From Calothrix sp. HK-06 (GTDB lineage: Bacteria > Cyanobacteriota > Cyanobacteriia > Cyanobacteriales > Nostocaceae): a DNA stretch of 64,000 nucleotides. The notes beneath the pieces are model-generated. The model did no database searches. It was not told the origin of the DNA and worked only from the letters and a program-made list of their open reading frames with translations. Below are positions 55,394 to 63,960 of the stretch, one piece after another. A program made the translations under genes and the position numbers. The stretch covers positions 1 to 64,000 of the forward strand of contig NZ_MRCD01000006.1 of the NCBI RefSeq assembly GCF_001904745.1, read 5' to 3'. Within the stretch, counting starts at the first letter, position 1; the number at the start of each line of letters is the position of its first letter.

Positions 55394-56142
55394 TAACTTT
55401 CCCTCACAGCAATAATTCGCAGGCGCCGATAATCAGCTGTCCAAGTTCCGTTTTTAAATAAGATAGGTTTAAGCTGTTGTTCTACTGCTTGAATGACTTC
55501 TTCTCTTTCTTGCTGTGTAGAGTTAGCAAAGAATCTAGTTGCGAACATTGTTAGCCAATTTCTTAAACCTGCTTCTCCATCAGGTAAAAGTGTTGGACGG
55601 TCAAATAGTACCGCATAACTAACATCAAAACCCTGCTTTTCTAATAGGGTCGTGTATTCTCCAATGCTGGGAAAATACCAAGATAATGGTGATTTTATTT
55701 CACTGGCTTGGTATAGTGCGTCTGTAATTAATTTGACATTACCTTTACCACCAAATTCTGCAACAAAGCGACCTCTAGGCTTTAACAGGCGGTGAATAGA
55801 ATTTATTACATCTACTGCTTCTGGTATCCAATGCAACGTAGCATTTGAAAATACTGCATCAAATTCTGTATCAAATTGGAATGAGCGCGCGTCTGCTACT
55901 GTAAATTCTAAATTCGGATAATTTAGCTTTGCTTTTTCCACCATTGCAGCCGATGCGTCTATTCCTGTTACGATGGCGCCCATATCAGCTATTTTTGCAG
56001 CGAGTTGTCCTGTACCGCAGCCAACATCTAAGATTTTTTCTCCTGGTTGTGGGGACAGTAAGTTAAGTAGGTCTTCACCATATTGCCAGACAAATGCATG
56101 TTTGCCCTCGTAAAGGGTTGTGTTCCAAGTATTTTGAAGCAT
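55393..56142 (-). CDS. SAM-dependent methyltransferase (trans-aconitate methyltransferase-like)
   Basis: 249 residues. Class I motifs: ILDVGCGTGQLAAKIA (motif I, about 36-51), VTGIDASAAMVEKA, and DAVFSNATLHWIPE, whose NATLHW is shared with trans-aconitate methyltransferases. The C-terminal lobe fits the same group. First gene of a three-gene overlapping operon with a TauE transporter. The real substrate is unknown. Confidence 0.87.
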   Translation of the reverse strand: MLQNTWNTTLYEGKHAFVWQYGEDLLNLLSPQPGEKILDVGCGTGQLAAKIADMGAIVTGIDASAAMVEKAKLNYPNLEFTVADARSFQFDTEFDAVFSNATLHWIPEAVDVINSIHRLLKPRGRFVAEFGGKGNVKLITDALYQASEIKSPLSWYFPSIGEYTTLLEKQGFDVSYAVLFDRPTLLPDGEAGLRNWLTMFATRFFANSTQQEREEVIQAVEQQLKPILFKNGTWTADYRRLRIIAVRES

Positions 56143-56161
56143 TTTTAATTCCTAGATTTTG

Positions 56162-56239
56162 ATCCTCCCCAACCCCCCTTGATAAGGGGGGGCTTTAGAG
56201 CTGCTCTTAGCCCCCCTTATTAAGGGGGGTTGGGGGGAT
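56162..56239. repeat. 78-bp perfect-ended inverted repeat (CCCCAACCCCCCTT type)
   Basis: ATCCTCCCCAACCCCCCTT and, 40 bases on, its inverted copy AAGGGGGGTTGGGGGGAT, with a further internal AGCCCCCCTTAT. A partial copy (AAGGGGGTTGGGGGGATC) lies at 57224-57245 behind the LysR gene. It is a common intergenic MITE-like family of cyanobacteria and occupies most of the gap between the divergent methyltransferase and LysR genes. Confidence 0.75.
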
Positions 56240-56332
56240 TTCTTATTTATCAGGTTACGTAATATATAAATTAATGTCCAATATATTTTTAGCAGACTAT
56301 TAATATGTATAAAGTATTAATCAATATTTTAA

Positions 56333-57217
56333 ATGGAACTGCGGCATCTACGTTACTTTGTCACCCTGGCAGAAGAATTACACTTTGGACGCGCTGCTGA
56401 ACGGTTACATATAGCTCAACCTCCCCTAAGTCAGCAAATTCGCCAACTAGAAGATGAACTTGGTTTCCAGCTATTTCATCGTACTAAACGGGTAGTACAA
56501 TTAACCGAAGCTGGAGAAGCGTTTTTATTAGAAGTTCAGAAAATATTTAAGCAACTCGAACAAGCTGTACAAACAGGGCGCCAAACTAGTCGTGGTGAAG
56601 CAGGACAATTAGTAATTGGGTTTGTGGGTTCGACTGCATATAATGTGTTACCAGAGATTTTGCGTAAATTTCGCTCTGAAGTTCCAGGAGTCAAGTTAGA
56701 ATTGCATGAACTTACAACTGACGAACAATGGCGCCTCTTACGCGAAGGTAAAATAGATATTGGTTTTGTGCGTCCTCCAATAGAAGAACCTTTATTTGCT
56801 ACCGAAACAGTATATAAAGAAGCCTTAATTGTAGCCTTACCTGAAGGACATAGATTAGCGCAAGAAACAAGTATCTCAATAAAATCACTTAGTGATGATG
56901 ATTTTATATTATTTCCTCGAATATTTTCCCCAGGACTTCATGACGCAATAATTAGTTTATGTCAACAAGCAGGTTTTTACCCAAACGTTACGCAAGAAGC
57001 TATTCAAATGCAAACAATCGTCAGCTTAGTTGCTGCACAAATGGGTGTAGCAATAGTACCTTCATCACTTCAGCATCTACAACGTACAGGTGTTATTTAT
57101 AAACCTATCGAAGAGTTTGTTACTGAAGTTTGTATTAATATTATTTGGCGCCGAAATGACATATCACCAACAGTCCAACAATTCTTAAAAATAATATTAT
57201 CTAAAACACACTCTTAG
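56333..57217 (+). CDS. LysR-family transcriptional regulator
   Basis: 294 residues. The winged helix-turn-helix is at 1-65 (MELRHLRYFVTLAEELHFG, then AAERLHIAQPPLSQQIRQLE), and the periplasmic-binding-like effector domain follows (about 88-290) with ELTTDEQWRLLREGKIDIGFVR. The AQPPLSQQI recognition helix is close to CbnR/CatR-type regulators. Divergent from the methyltransferase-TauE operon, which it may control, with an inverted-repeat element between. Confidence 0.92.
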   Translation: MELRHLRYFVTLAEELHFGRAAERLHIAQPPLSQQIRQLEDELGFQLFHRTKRVVQLTEAGEAFLLEVQKIFKQLEQAVQTGRQTSRGEAGQLVIGFVGSTAYNVLPEILRKFRSEVPGVKLELHELTTDEQWRLLREGKIDIGFVRPPIEEPLFATETVYKEALIVALPEGHRLAQETSISIKSLSDDDFILFPRIFSPGLHDAIISLCQQAGFYPNVTQEAIQMQTIVSLVAAQMGVAIVPSSLQHLQRTGVIYKPIEEFVTEVCINIIWRRNDISPTVQQFLKIILSKTHS

Positions 57218-57242
57218 CCCCCAATAAAGGGGGTTGGGGGGA

Positions 57243-57578
57243 TCAATCCTCATCAAGTGCAGGAAAATACTCCTCAAACTTCCACAACTCATCTTTATTT
57301 GCAACAAACCAAACGCGCGCTTCTGGCTTTAGCTTACTCCAAATAATGGACGGCGCCACATCTGGTAAAGCATATCGGTATTCATAACCAAGCACTCTCA
57401 AATTCTCTAGTACATCATTTGGCACACCGAGTCCTTCCCAGTCAACCTCTATATCAATACCTGACATACAGCTAGCAGGATTATACATTAATTGTGCTGT
57501 GCGTACTAAATCAGCAAAATGCACGGGTTTAATGCCAAGAAGCTGAAGCTCAAGTAATTCCTTATCCATTTGAGACAT
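57243..57578 (-). CDS. Hypothetical protein, cyanobacterial
   Basis: 111 residues from MSQMDKELLELQL (a second ATG three codons later is also possible; a TTG extends it to 57608). The sequence LGIKPVHFADLVRTAQLMYN and WSKLKPEARVWFVANKDELW suggests a compact soluble domain. Family not recognised. Confidence 0.55.
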   Translation of the reverse strand: MSQMDKELLELQLLGIKPVHFADLVRTAQLMYNPASCMSGIDIEVDWEGLGVPNDVLENLRVLGYEYRYALPDVAPSIIWSKLKPEARVWFVANKDELWKFEEYFPALDED

Positions 57579-57738
57579 AGTGAAAGTAAAATAAGTAAAT
57601 GTTCTCAATTGGATTTACGAACAGAGACTTGGCAACGGATGATGAACGGATGTAACGGATAGTTGATTTTATTTAATTAATCCTTTGCTGATAACTAGTT
57701 TTATAACTAATAGCTCATCCGTTGTATCCGTTGCCAAT

Positions 57739-59220
57739 TTATCCTCGTTGTAAGCTGCCGAATAGTTGTTGCCAATCTATATAATCAGCTTTATCCTCGG
57801 TTGCCTTAACTTCAAATGTCACATTACAAGCTTTATCATATTGAAGTGCTTGTACACAAACCTCGGCAACATCATCACGGCTAATTTTACCCCTAATATT
57901 ATCACCTTGCTCAAACACTAATTGTTTCCCACCTACTTCTTCTGTCAATGCACACGGACGGATAATTGTATAATTTACACCGCTTTCTTTAACGCTATCT
58001 TCACCTTTTAGTTTCCAAGTAAGAATACCTCCTAATTGGTCATTTAAACGCACTGCTGGTGGTTCTTCTTCTAAATTTATACCTGGTCTTCCTGGACGTG
58101 TGACTCCTGCGGAACTTACTAATACAAACCCTGGTAAAGGACTTCCACCATAAGCTTTTATTGTTTCGACTTCTAAAGAAAAAGTACCTGCTGAAAAATG
58201 AGGATTCAAATCACCGTCGTATTCAAATTTACTCAACATTAATTGAAACGAGCGAATTTGAGCAATATCAACAGGAGGACGGTCTCTAACTACCTTGGCA
58301 CGAAATACAGGAATTAATTCAGCAAAGGGTACACGAATATCTATCCAGGCGCCGTTTACAGTATCAAACGAGTAGGCATAACCAACACCGTCCCAAGCAG
58401 AGTCACTACGCAAAAATATTTTATATCGCTTACCGTCTCCTTTGACTCTTAGCTCAATACCCTCATAACCTGATAAATTTATAGCAGGGTCAAAGTTCTT
58501 AGTCCGTACAGAAGCGAAACCACCAGAGTTGTCAGTTGATACATTTCCTGTAAATAAAGCTGTTTCGCCAGCAAATATTATATTACTTTGGCTAACTCCA
58601 CCCATCACCACATCATCTAAGGCGCCCCAAACATTCTTGAGATTCTCCGATGGTTGAGTAAAAGCAAATATAGTTTTTACCGAAGCCTTTGGTAAGTGTT
58701 TTGCTGCTGCCTCAACTAAGTTTTTCACACCTTTGTATTCGACGTTTTCAGGTGTGTCACCGACTATTTCAGGCATATAAAATTTAATACCTTGATTATA
58801 CTTCGCACGGTCGGGAGTATCTCCTTCTTTTGGCTGCACACGCACAGCAGTACAACAAATAACCCCTTGGATATTCGCCATGACTAACGGTGTTAAAGTA
58901 TCAGCATTGGTAATATCTCCTACAACCATCTCAACTTCATTACCGAGAATCAAGCGTGCTTTTTCAATATCACGTACTAAACAACGCACACGATAGCCAA
59001 GTTGATTCAATCGTCGTACAACTCGCTTACCAACACCACCCGTGGCGCCTGCTACTAATATTACACCCACCTGTTTTGCTCCATATAGCTGATTTTGACT
59101 ATCTTGAGAACTACCTTGAAATAGATTTTGTACCCAGTTGAGTAAAGGGAAAACTTCAAAATAGCTAAGAGTCTTAATAAATCTACCTAAATCCCACGGC
59201 TGCCGATTTTTGTCGCTCAT
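57739..59220 (-). CDS. NAD(P)-binding Rossmann protein with inserted CIA30 domain
   Basis: 493 residues. The N-terminal Rossmann part has VILVAGATGGVGKRVVRRL (about 52-70), the atypical short-chain dehydrogenase type. Residues about 200-360 form a CIA30-like beta domain (WGALDDVVMGGVSQSN, then FTGNVSTDNSGGFASVRT), inserted before the second half of the reductase (ILTWKLKGEDSVKESGVNYTIIRP). CIA30 domains are known from mitochondrial complex I assembly. In cyanobacteria the fused form may act on a photosynthetic or NDH complex; this is inference. Confidence 0.85.
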   Translation of the reverse strand: MSDKNRQPWDLGRFIKTLSYFEVFPLLNWVQNLFQGSSQDSQNQLYGAKQVGVILVAGATGGVGKRVVRRLNQLGYRVRCLVRDIEKARLILGNEVEMVVGDITNADTLTPLVMANIQGVICCTAVRVQPKEGDTPDRAKYNQGIKFYMPEIVGDTPENVEYKGVKNLVEAAAKHLPKASVKTIFAFTQPSENLKNVWGALDDVVMGGVSQSNIIFAGETALFTGNVSTDNSGGFASVRTKNFDPAINLSGYEGIELRVKGDGKRYKIFLRSDSAWDGVGYAYSFDTVNGAWIDIRVPFAELIPVFRAKVVRDRPPVDIAQIRSFQLMLSKFEYDGDLNPHFSAGTFSLEVETIKAYGGSPLPGFVLVSSAGVTRPGRPGINLEEEPPAVRLNDQLGGILTWKLKGEDSVKESGVNYTIIRPCALTEEVGGKQLVFEQGDNIRGKISRDDVAEVCVQALQYDKACNVTFEVKATEDKADYIDWQQLFGSLQRG

Positions 59221-59263
59221 AATCTTAGAAGTTACAATAACTAAAGCCTATTAATTCAATTTT

Positions 59264-59560
59264 ATGCGCGCTCGTATCGAAGAGGATTTATTATTTTTGC
59301 ATCACGAAGATTTGCCCGAATACAAAAAAGGTGGTTCGGTAGTCCGTAACAGTTATTTCTGGGCACTTAAATCTATAGCTGGTAAAGCTTCACGTTATGG
59401 AGACTGGGAATATGAACAAGAAGTTTGGTTTGCGTTAGGACGAATGTTAATGTCGTTCACCGAGTCAGGGTATCTAGGACATCGCGAAACTATATTAGAG
59501 TTTCCTGTCTCACAAGGAGAAATTCCAGACCCTTTTCGTTTGGTTGCAACATGGGAGTAG
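59264..59560 (+). CDS. Conserved hypothetical protein
   Basis: 98 residues, soluble, starting MRARIEEDLLFLHHEDLPEY. Divergent from the NAD(P)-binding protein with 43 bases between the starts. Aromatic-rich SYFWALKSIAGKASRYGDWEYEQEVWF suggests a helical domain. No family recognised. Confidence 0.65.
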   Translation: MRARIEEDLLFLHHEDLPEYKKGGSVVRNSYFWALKSIAGKASRYGDWEYEQEVWFALGRMLMSFTESGYLGHRETILEFPVSQGEIPDPFRLVATWE

Positions 59561-59689
59561 AGGCGCCTAATATCGTTTATATGCACTTCTCCTTATAACT
59601 GTTGGTATTAAAAGCAACATTCCGGAATACTGAAAACAGGCTTTGTATCAGAATTAAGTATACTTTCCTGTTTACCTAAAGTAATAATT

Positions 59690-60313
59690 ATGTCTCTAAC
59701 TTCTAAAACTAACAATCAAAACTTAATTAACTTTCTTGTATCAAAAACAATTTCCATTCTCAGCTTACTATACTTCGTCTCTATCCCATTAGGTTGGACA
59801 AAGACAAAATTTGAAACCGACGATGTCATAATACTTTTTATTATCTTATTATTCAACTCTGAACTATTAGAAAAACTAGTTAAACTCGTAATCTCCAAAG
59901 ATGGTATCACGCTTGATTTAAATCAAATTAAAGAAACACAAGACAGCCAGCAACTCAGCATCCAAGCCAATCAATCCAACATCGAAGCAGTAACAAGCAT
60001 AATACAACGTATTACAGCATTAGAGCAGCAAATAGCTCAAAATAAAGATGAAAAAGAACTGATTGTAAATAGTCTATTGAGCGAATACGAGTTAAAGCAT
60101 CTCGAACAATTATCAGGTAATCAGCCCTTCCCGTACACAAAACAACGCGCGTTTGAACAAGAGTTACGCCATTTACGCGCGTTTGGCTTTATCGAAAATT
60201 TATCTGGTAAAACAATTTCTGGAATGGCACCAACGGGTGACTTAAGAGACTATGTGAAAATTACCCAAAAAGGTATAGATTTCTTAAGTAAAAAACAATA
60301 TAATACGGTATAA
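59690..60313 (+). CDS. Membrane-anchored coiled-coil protein with a winged-helix-like end
   Basis: 207 residues. Two membrane spans (about 16-35 and 44-58), a coiled coil (about 80-125, with QANQSNIEAVTSIIQRITAL), and a C-terminal region (about 130-205) ending with DYVKITQKGIDFL, which looks like the wing of a winged-helix domain. It could link a membrane signal to DNA or to other proteins. Family not recognised. Confidence 0.6.
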   Translation: MSLTSKTNNQNLINFLVSKTISILSLLYFVSIPLGWTKTKFETDDVIILFIILLFNSELLEKLVKLVISKDGITLDLNQIKETQDSQQLSIQANQSNIEAVTSIIQRITALEQQIAQNKDEKELIVNSLLSEYELKHLEQLSGNQPFPYTKQRAFEQELRHLRAFGFIENLSGKTISGMAPTGDLRDYVKITQKGIDFLSKKQYNTV

Positions 60314-60425
60314 AAAATTATAGGTGTTTAAACAAAAACTTTTGGCACAAATTCGGTGCAATTTGACAACTTTCTGTTATACCTGATATTTGAAAGCCTA
60401 ACTCAAAATACATTTCACATATCTA

Positions 60426-61880
60426 ATGGTAAACAGCACAACTTATCAACCGCCTATAGATAAACTCTTAACTCTTGGCTCGCAGCACTTGAATGATGTA
60501 GCAGAACTCGGTATTGGTTCTGAGCATATTCCTGATTTAATTAAAATGGCGGTTGATGACGAGTTGCTAGGCGCCGATAATCAAAAAGAGGCAATGGCGC
60601 CTGTTCATGCTTGGCGTATATTAGGGCAACTACAAGCAACTGACGCAATAATTCCATTAATACAGTTGTTTAAGCTAGTAGATAATGATTTAGTCAACGA
60701 AGAACTGCCAAAAGTTTACGGTAAAATCGGTACTGCGGCAATTCCAGCACTTGTAGAATATTTAGCTCAAAACCAAAATCACCTTTTAGCGCGCGTTACT
60801 GCTATAAATAGCTTAGAAGAAATTGCTAATCAACACGGAAGTGCGAGTAATCAAGTTAAAAGCGTACTAACTCAAAGTTTACAATCGTGTAATCAAAATG
60901 AAGCCGAACTAAATGGATTTATTATAAGTGCGCTTATTAACTTACAGACACAAGAAGCGGCGCCTGTAATAAAATACGCATTCAATACGAATCAAGTCGC
61001 TGAAGATATTGTAGGTAACTGGGACGAAGTACGACAAAGTTTAGGTATTAATTCAGACGAAGAAGTTCAGGAATTTCATCCTCAAGCATTAGAACAATTA
61101 ACAAACACCGATACTAATATCGAAACTGAAACATCAACACCAAATGTACAAGAAGCAAGCGAAGATGAAATGAATGCTTTAATTAATTTAGTCACAGAAG
61201 TAACCAAGACAGAAACCCAAACTCAAGAAGATATAGTTCCTACAACTGAGTCAGTTTCCGAAGTTACTGAGACAGAAACCCAAACAGAAGATACTGTACT
61301 TCCTACATCTGAGTTAGCTTCCGAAGTTAGTAAGACAGAAACTGAAATTGAAGAAAATACAGTTCCTACAACTGAGTTAGCCTCCGAACTGGCTGATATC
61401 GAAACTCAAACTCAAGAAAATGTAGTTCCTACAACTGAGCCAGCTTCCGAAGTTACTGAGACAGAAATTCAAACAGAAGATACAGCACTTCCTACATCTG
61501 AGTTAACTTCCGAAACTGAAAATACATTTTTACTATCAAATGAACCAGAAGTGCAGCAGGAGATTATTAATACGCAAGAAAATCTAACTAATACAATAGA
61601 TAAGGCAGAAGACGAGATAGAAGAAGTTGCGTCTTTTATTGAAGTTAGTCAAGAAACACAAGTAACTGATGAAGCATCAACTCAAGTCGATGAATCGCAC
61701 GAACAAACTAGAGATGAACCTATCGAAGCTGTAATTGTAGAATCGGACGAAGAGTCGAACCTATTGGAGCAAGAAGATAATAAAGGTTTTGGGCGCCCTG
61801 CTACAAGTAAAGAAAAACCAGAGAAACCACAGAAAGCAAAGCCAAGCAAAAAGAAAAAGCGTAGTTTCAGTGATTTGTAA
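60426..61880 (+). CDS. HEAT-repeat protein with a repetitive acidic tail
   Basis: 484 residues. The first 220 are a HEAT-type solenoid (AWRILGQLQATDAIIPLIQL, then VYGKIGTAAIPALVEYL). From about 230 to 450 the chain is disordered and very rich in Glu and Thr, with four near-repeats of about 21 residues (SEVTETETQTEDTVLPTSEL and variants), and ends in a lysine-rich tail (KPQKAKPSKKKKRSFSDL). The basic end could bind nucleic acid or an acidic partner. Function unknown. Confidence 0.75.
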   Translation: MVNSTTYQPPIDKLLTLGSQHLNDVAELGIGSEHIPDLIKMAVDDELLGADNQKEAMAPVHAWRILGQLQATDAIIPLIQLFKLVDNDLVNEELPKVYGKIGTAAIPALVEYLAQNQNHLLARVTAINSLEEIANQHGSASNQVKSVLTQSLQSCNQNEAELNGFIISALINLQTQEAAPVIKYAFNTNQVAEDIVGNWDEVRQSLGINSDEEVQEFHPQALEQLTNTDTNIETETSTPNVQEASEDEMNALINLVTEVTKTETQTQEDIVPTTESVSEVTETETQTEDTVLPTSELASEVSKTETEIEENTVPTTELASELADIETQTQENVVPTTEPASEVTETEIQTEDTALPTSELTSETENTFLLSNEPEVQQEIINTQENLTNTIDKAEDEIEEVASFIEVSQETQVTDEASTQVDESHEQTRDEPIEAVIVESDEESNLLEQEDNKGFGRPATSKEKPEKPQKAKPSKKKKRSFSDL

Positions 61881-61896
61881 TACAGGGAATTAATTT

Positions 61897-62403
61897 ATGA
61901 ATATTTGTTGCGAAGTTTCCCCAGATTATCCAAAAATAGCAGAGGTAATTACCGAAGCCTTTGGACAGTCAAACGAAGCTAAACTTGTGGAAGCAATACG
62001 TAATTCAGAAAATTATATTCCCGAACTTTCCTTAGTTGCAGAAATTGACGGTAACATCATCGGTCATGTTCTATTTAGTTACATACATGTTGTGAGTAAT
62101 GAAATTTTATCTGTGTTAGCATTGGCGCCAGTAGCTGTGTTACCACAATTCCAAAACCAAGGTATCGGAACTGCTTTGGTACAATATGGATTAGAAAAAG
62201 CGGACGAATTAGGAGAAGCACTAGTTATTGTACTTGGTCATCCCTCATTTTATAGTCGTTTTGGCTTTGTTCAATCAACTTATTACGGTATAAAAGCACC
62301 TTTTGAAGTTCCAGCAGAAGTGTTCATGGTGAAACCACTGAAAAATTATGAAATTAAATATACTGGTGAAGTGATTTATCCACAAGTATTTAATAATGTT
62401 TAA
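61897..62403 (+). CDS. GNAT family N-acetyltransferase
   Basis: 168 residues. Acetyl-CoA-binding motif VLPQFQNQGIGTALVQYGL (about 85-103) contains the Q/RxxGxG/A signature; the C-terminal part has GHPSFYSRFGF, as in the YhbS-like N-acetyltransferases. It transfers acetyl from acetyl-CoA to an amino group of an unknown small molecule or protein. It follows the HEAT-repeat gene by 16 bases and may be co-transcribed with it. Confidence 0.88.
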   Translation: MNICCEVSPDYPKIAEVITEAFGQSNEAKLVEAIRNSENYIPELSLVAEIDGNIIGHVLFSYIHVVSNEILSVLALAPVAVLPQFQNQGIGTALVQYGLEKADELGEALVIVLGHPSFYSRFGFVQSTYYGIKAPFEVPAEVFMVKPLKNYEIKYTGEVIYPQVFNNV

Positions 62404-62406
62404 GAA

Positions 62407-62472
62407 ACATAGAAACCCGGTTTCTCAACGAAGCGCAAAAACTAGTAATGTTGAGAGACCAGGTTTCTTTCG
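62407..62472. repeat. Paired AAACCxGGTTT palindromes
   Basis: AGAAACCCGGTTTCT and, about 45 bases later, AGACCAGGTTTCTTT. Another piece, AACCTGGTTTCAAG, at 62508-62521 overlaps the end of the amidase gene and encodes its last residues (ETRFI). Confidence 0.65.
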
Positions 62473-62500
62473 TTTCTATTGATGATTGTTGTGTTCAGTG

Positions 62501-63871
62501 CTAAATAAACCTGGTTTCAAGATATGCTGCTACTTGTATTATTTTGGCTTCGTTGTAAGGTGCCGCTATTAACTGTACACCTAGAGGTAAAGCGTTTGGG
62601 CGTTGAATTGCAATTGATAATACTGGTAGACCAATAAAAGATAATGGCTGTGTAAATTGTCCTAGGTAAGGACGAACTAAAATTTCCTCACCATCTAATA
62701 TCATGGTTTGCTGTCCTATTGAAGGCGCCGTAATTGGTGTAGTAGGGGCGATAATTATATCTACGTTTTGGAATATTTCTCTGACTTTATTGCGATACCA
62801 TTTTCTAAATCTTTGTGCTTGTATATACCAGTTACTTGGAATTAAGGCGCCTGCTAAAAATCTATCGCGAGTTGCTGGGTCAAAGTCTTGGGGACGGGAG
62901 CGAAGTTTTTCTAAGTGTAAGTTGGCGCCTTCTGCTGCTGTAATAATAAATGCGGCTGCACGCGCGCGGTGTGCTTCGGGAATGGTAACGTAATCTTTTA
63001 CATTTAACGCTTCGGCGACTTTTTGAACTGCTGCGAATGCTTCTGGTTCAGCTTTTTGATTGAAATAATCATCTGCGATAGCTATTTTTGTGTTATCAAT
63101 ATCACGTAGAGACGCGATTAATCGCGTCTCTACAGGTGGACGTGTTGTACAAACAGGGTCTTTATCATCTGCACCTTGCAATACATCAAATGCTGCTGAG
63201 ATATCACGAACAGAATTTGCGAACGGCCCAATATGGTCAAAACTACTAGAAAATAAAGCCACACCCGCGCGAGACAATCTACCGTAAGTTGGTTTAAAAC
63301 CATATACACCACACAAAGCTGCTGGAACTCGTATCGAACCATTGGTATCACTACCTAAAGTTATTGGCACTAAACCAGCAGCAACAGCAGCAGCAGAACC
63401 TCCCGATGAACCACCAGCTACACGAGTAACATCATTTGGGTTACGTGTGGCGCCATAATGAGAGTTTTCAGTAACAAAACCATAAGCGTACTCATCCATA
63501 TTTAGCGCACCTACAAGTATTGCACCCGCTTGTTTTAACCTCGCTACAGCGGTTGCATCTTGTGTAGCTACAGCGTTTTCTGCATTTATTTTGGCACCCG
63601 CAAGCGTAGTTAAACCTTTAATATCAAATAAATTTTTGACGGCAAACGGTACACCAGCAAGAATACCCGTGTCCTCACCCTTCTGAATTTGATTATCTAT
63701 TTTTTCAGCATCAGCTAAAGCAGTTTCTGCGGTAACAGTCGTAAAGCAGTTTAGTTCAGTATCGCGCGTTTGAATGCGTTCAAGCGTAGCGCGCACAACT
63801 TCGACTGCGGTCACTTCACGTGCTTTTACCGCAGTTGCTATTGATATCGCGTCGGTTAAATTTAAACTCAT
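62501..63871 (-). CDS. AtzE-family amidase (amidohydrolase of the amidase signature superfamily)
   Basis: 456 residues. The amidase triad is visible: Lys in [12 protein letters not shown] near 79, and [15 protein letters not shown] (about 153-167) with both serines, followed by [16 protein letters not shown]. The overall layout and [11 protein letters not shown]-type start region fit the AtzE family, which hydrolyses amide bonds of biuret-like or carboxybiuret substrates, normally with a small AtzG partner; none is visible downstream. Residues encoded at 63106-63133 ([10 protein letters not shown]) come from a 28-bp palindromic repeat inserted in frame, and the C-terminus from another repeat. 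Confidence 0.88.
   Translation of the reverse strand: MSLNLTDAISIATAVKAREVTAVEVVRATLERIQTRDTELNCFTTVTAETALADAEKIDNQIQKGEDTGILAGVPFAVKNLFDIKGLTTLAGAKINAENAVATQDATAVARLKQAGAILVGALNMDEYAYGFVTENSHYGATRNPNDVTRVAGGSSGGSAAAVAAGLVPITLGSDTNGSIRVPAALCGVYGFKPTYGRLSRAGVALFSSSFDHIGPFANSVRDISAAFDVLQGADDKDPVCTTRPPVETRLIASLRDIDNTKIAIADDYFNQKAEPEAFAAVQKVAEALNVKDYVTIPEAHRARAAAFIITAAEGANLHLEKLRSRPQDFDPATRDRFLAGALIPSNWYIQAQRFRKWYRNKVREIFQNVDIIIAPTTPITAPSIGQQTMILDGEEILVRPYLGQFTQPLSFIGLPVLSIAIQRPNALPLGVQLIAAPYNEAKIIQVAAYLETRFI
63106..63133. repeat. 28-bp perfect palindrome inside the amidase coding region
   Basis: GTAGAGACGCGATT followed by its exact reverse complement. It is a copy of the intergenic GTAGAGACG family (45383, degenerate near 20030 and 34629). 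It reads through in frame in the amidase gene without a stop codon. Confidence 0.85.
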
Positions 63872-63898
63872 TATTTAATATATATTTAAAAACTTTTT

Positions 63899-63960
63899 CT
63901 TGTGGGGTGGACATCCTTGCCCGCCCTTTAAACTGGACGGGCGAGACGCCCATCCCACAA
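63899..63960. repeat. Double dispersed palindromic repeat
   Basis: TTGTGGGGTGGACATCCTTGCCCGCCC followed by GGACGGGCGAGACGCCCATCCCACAA: two members of the same family in inverted order, upstream of the amidase start. A like pair is at 35738-35800. Confidence 0.7.
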
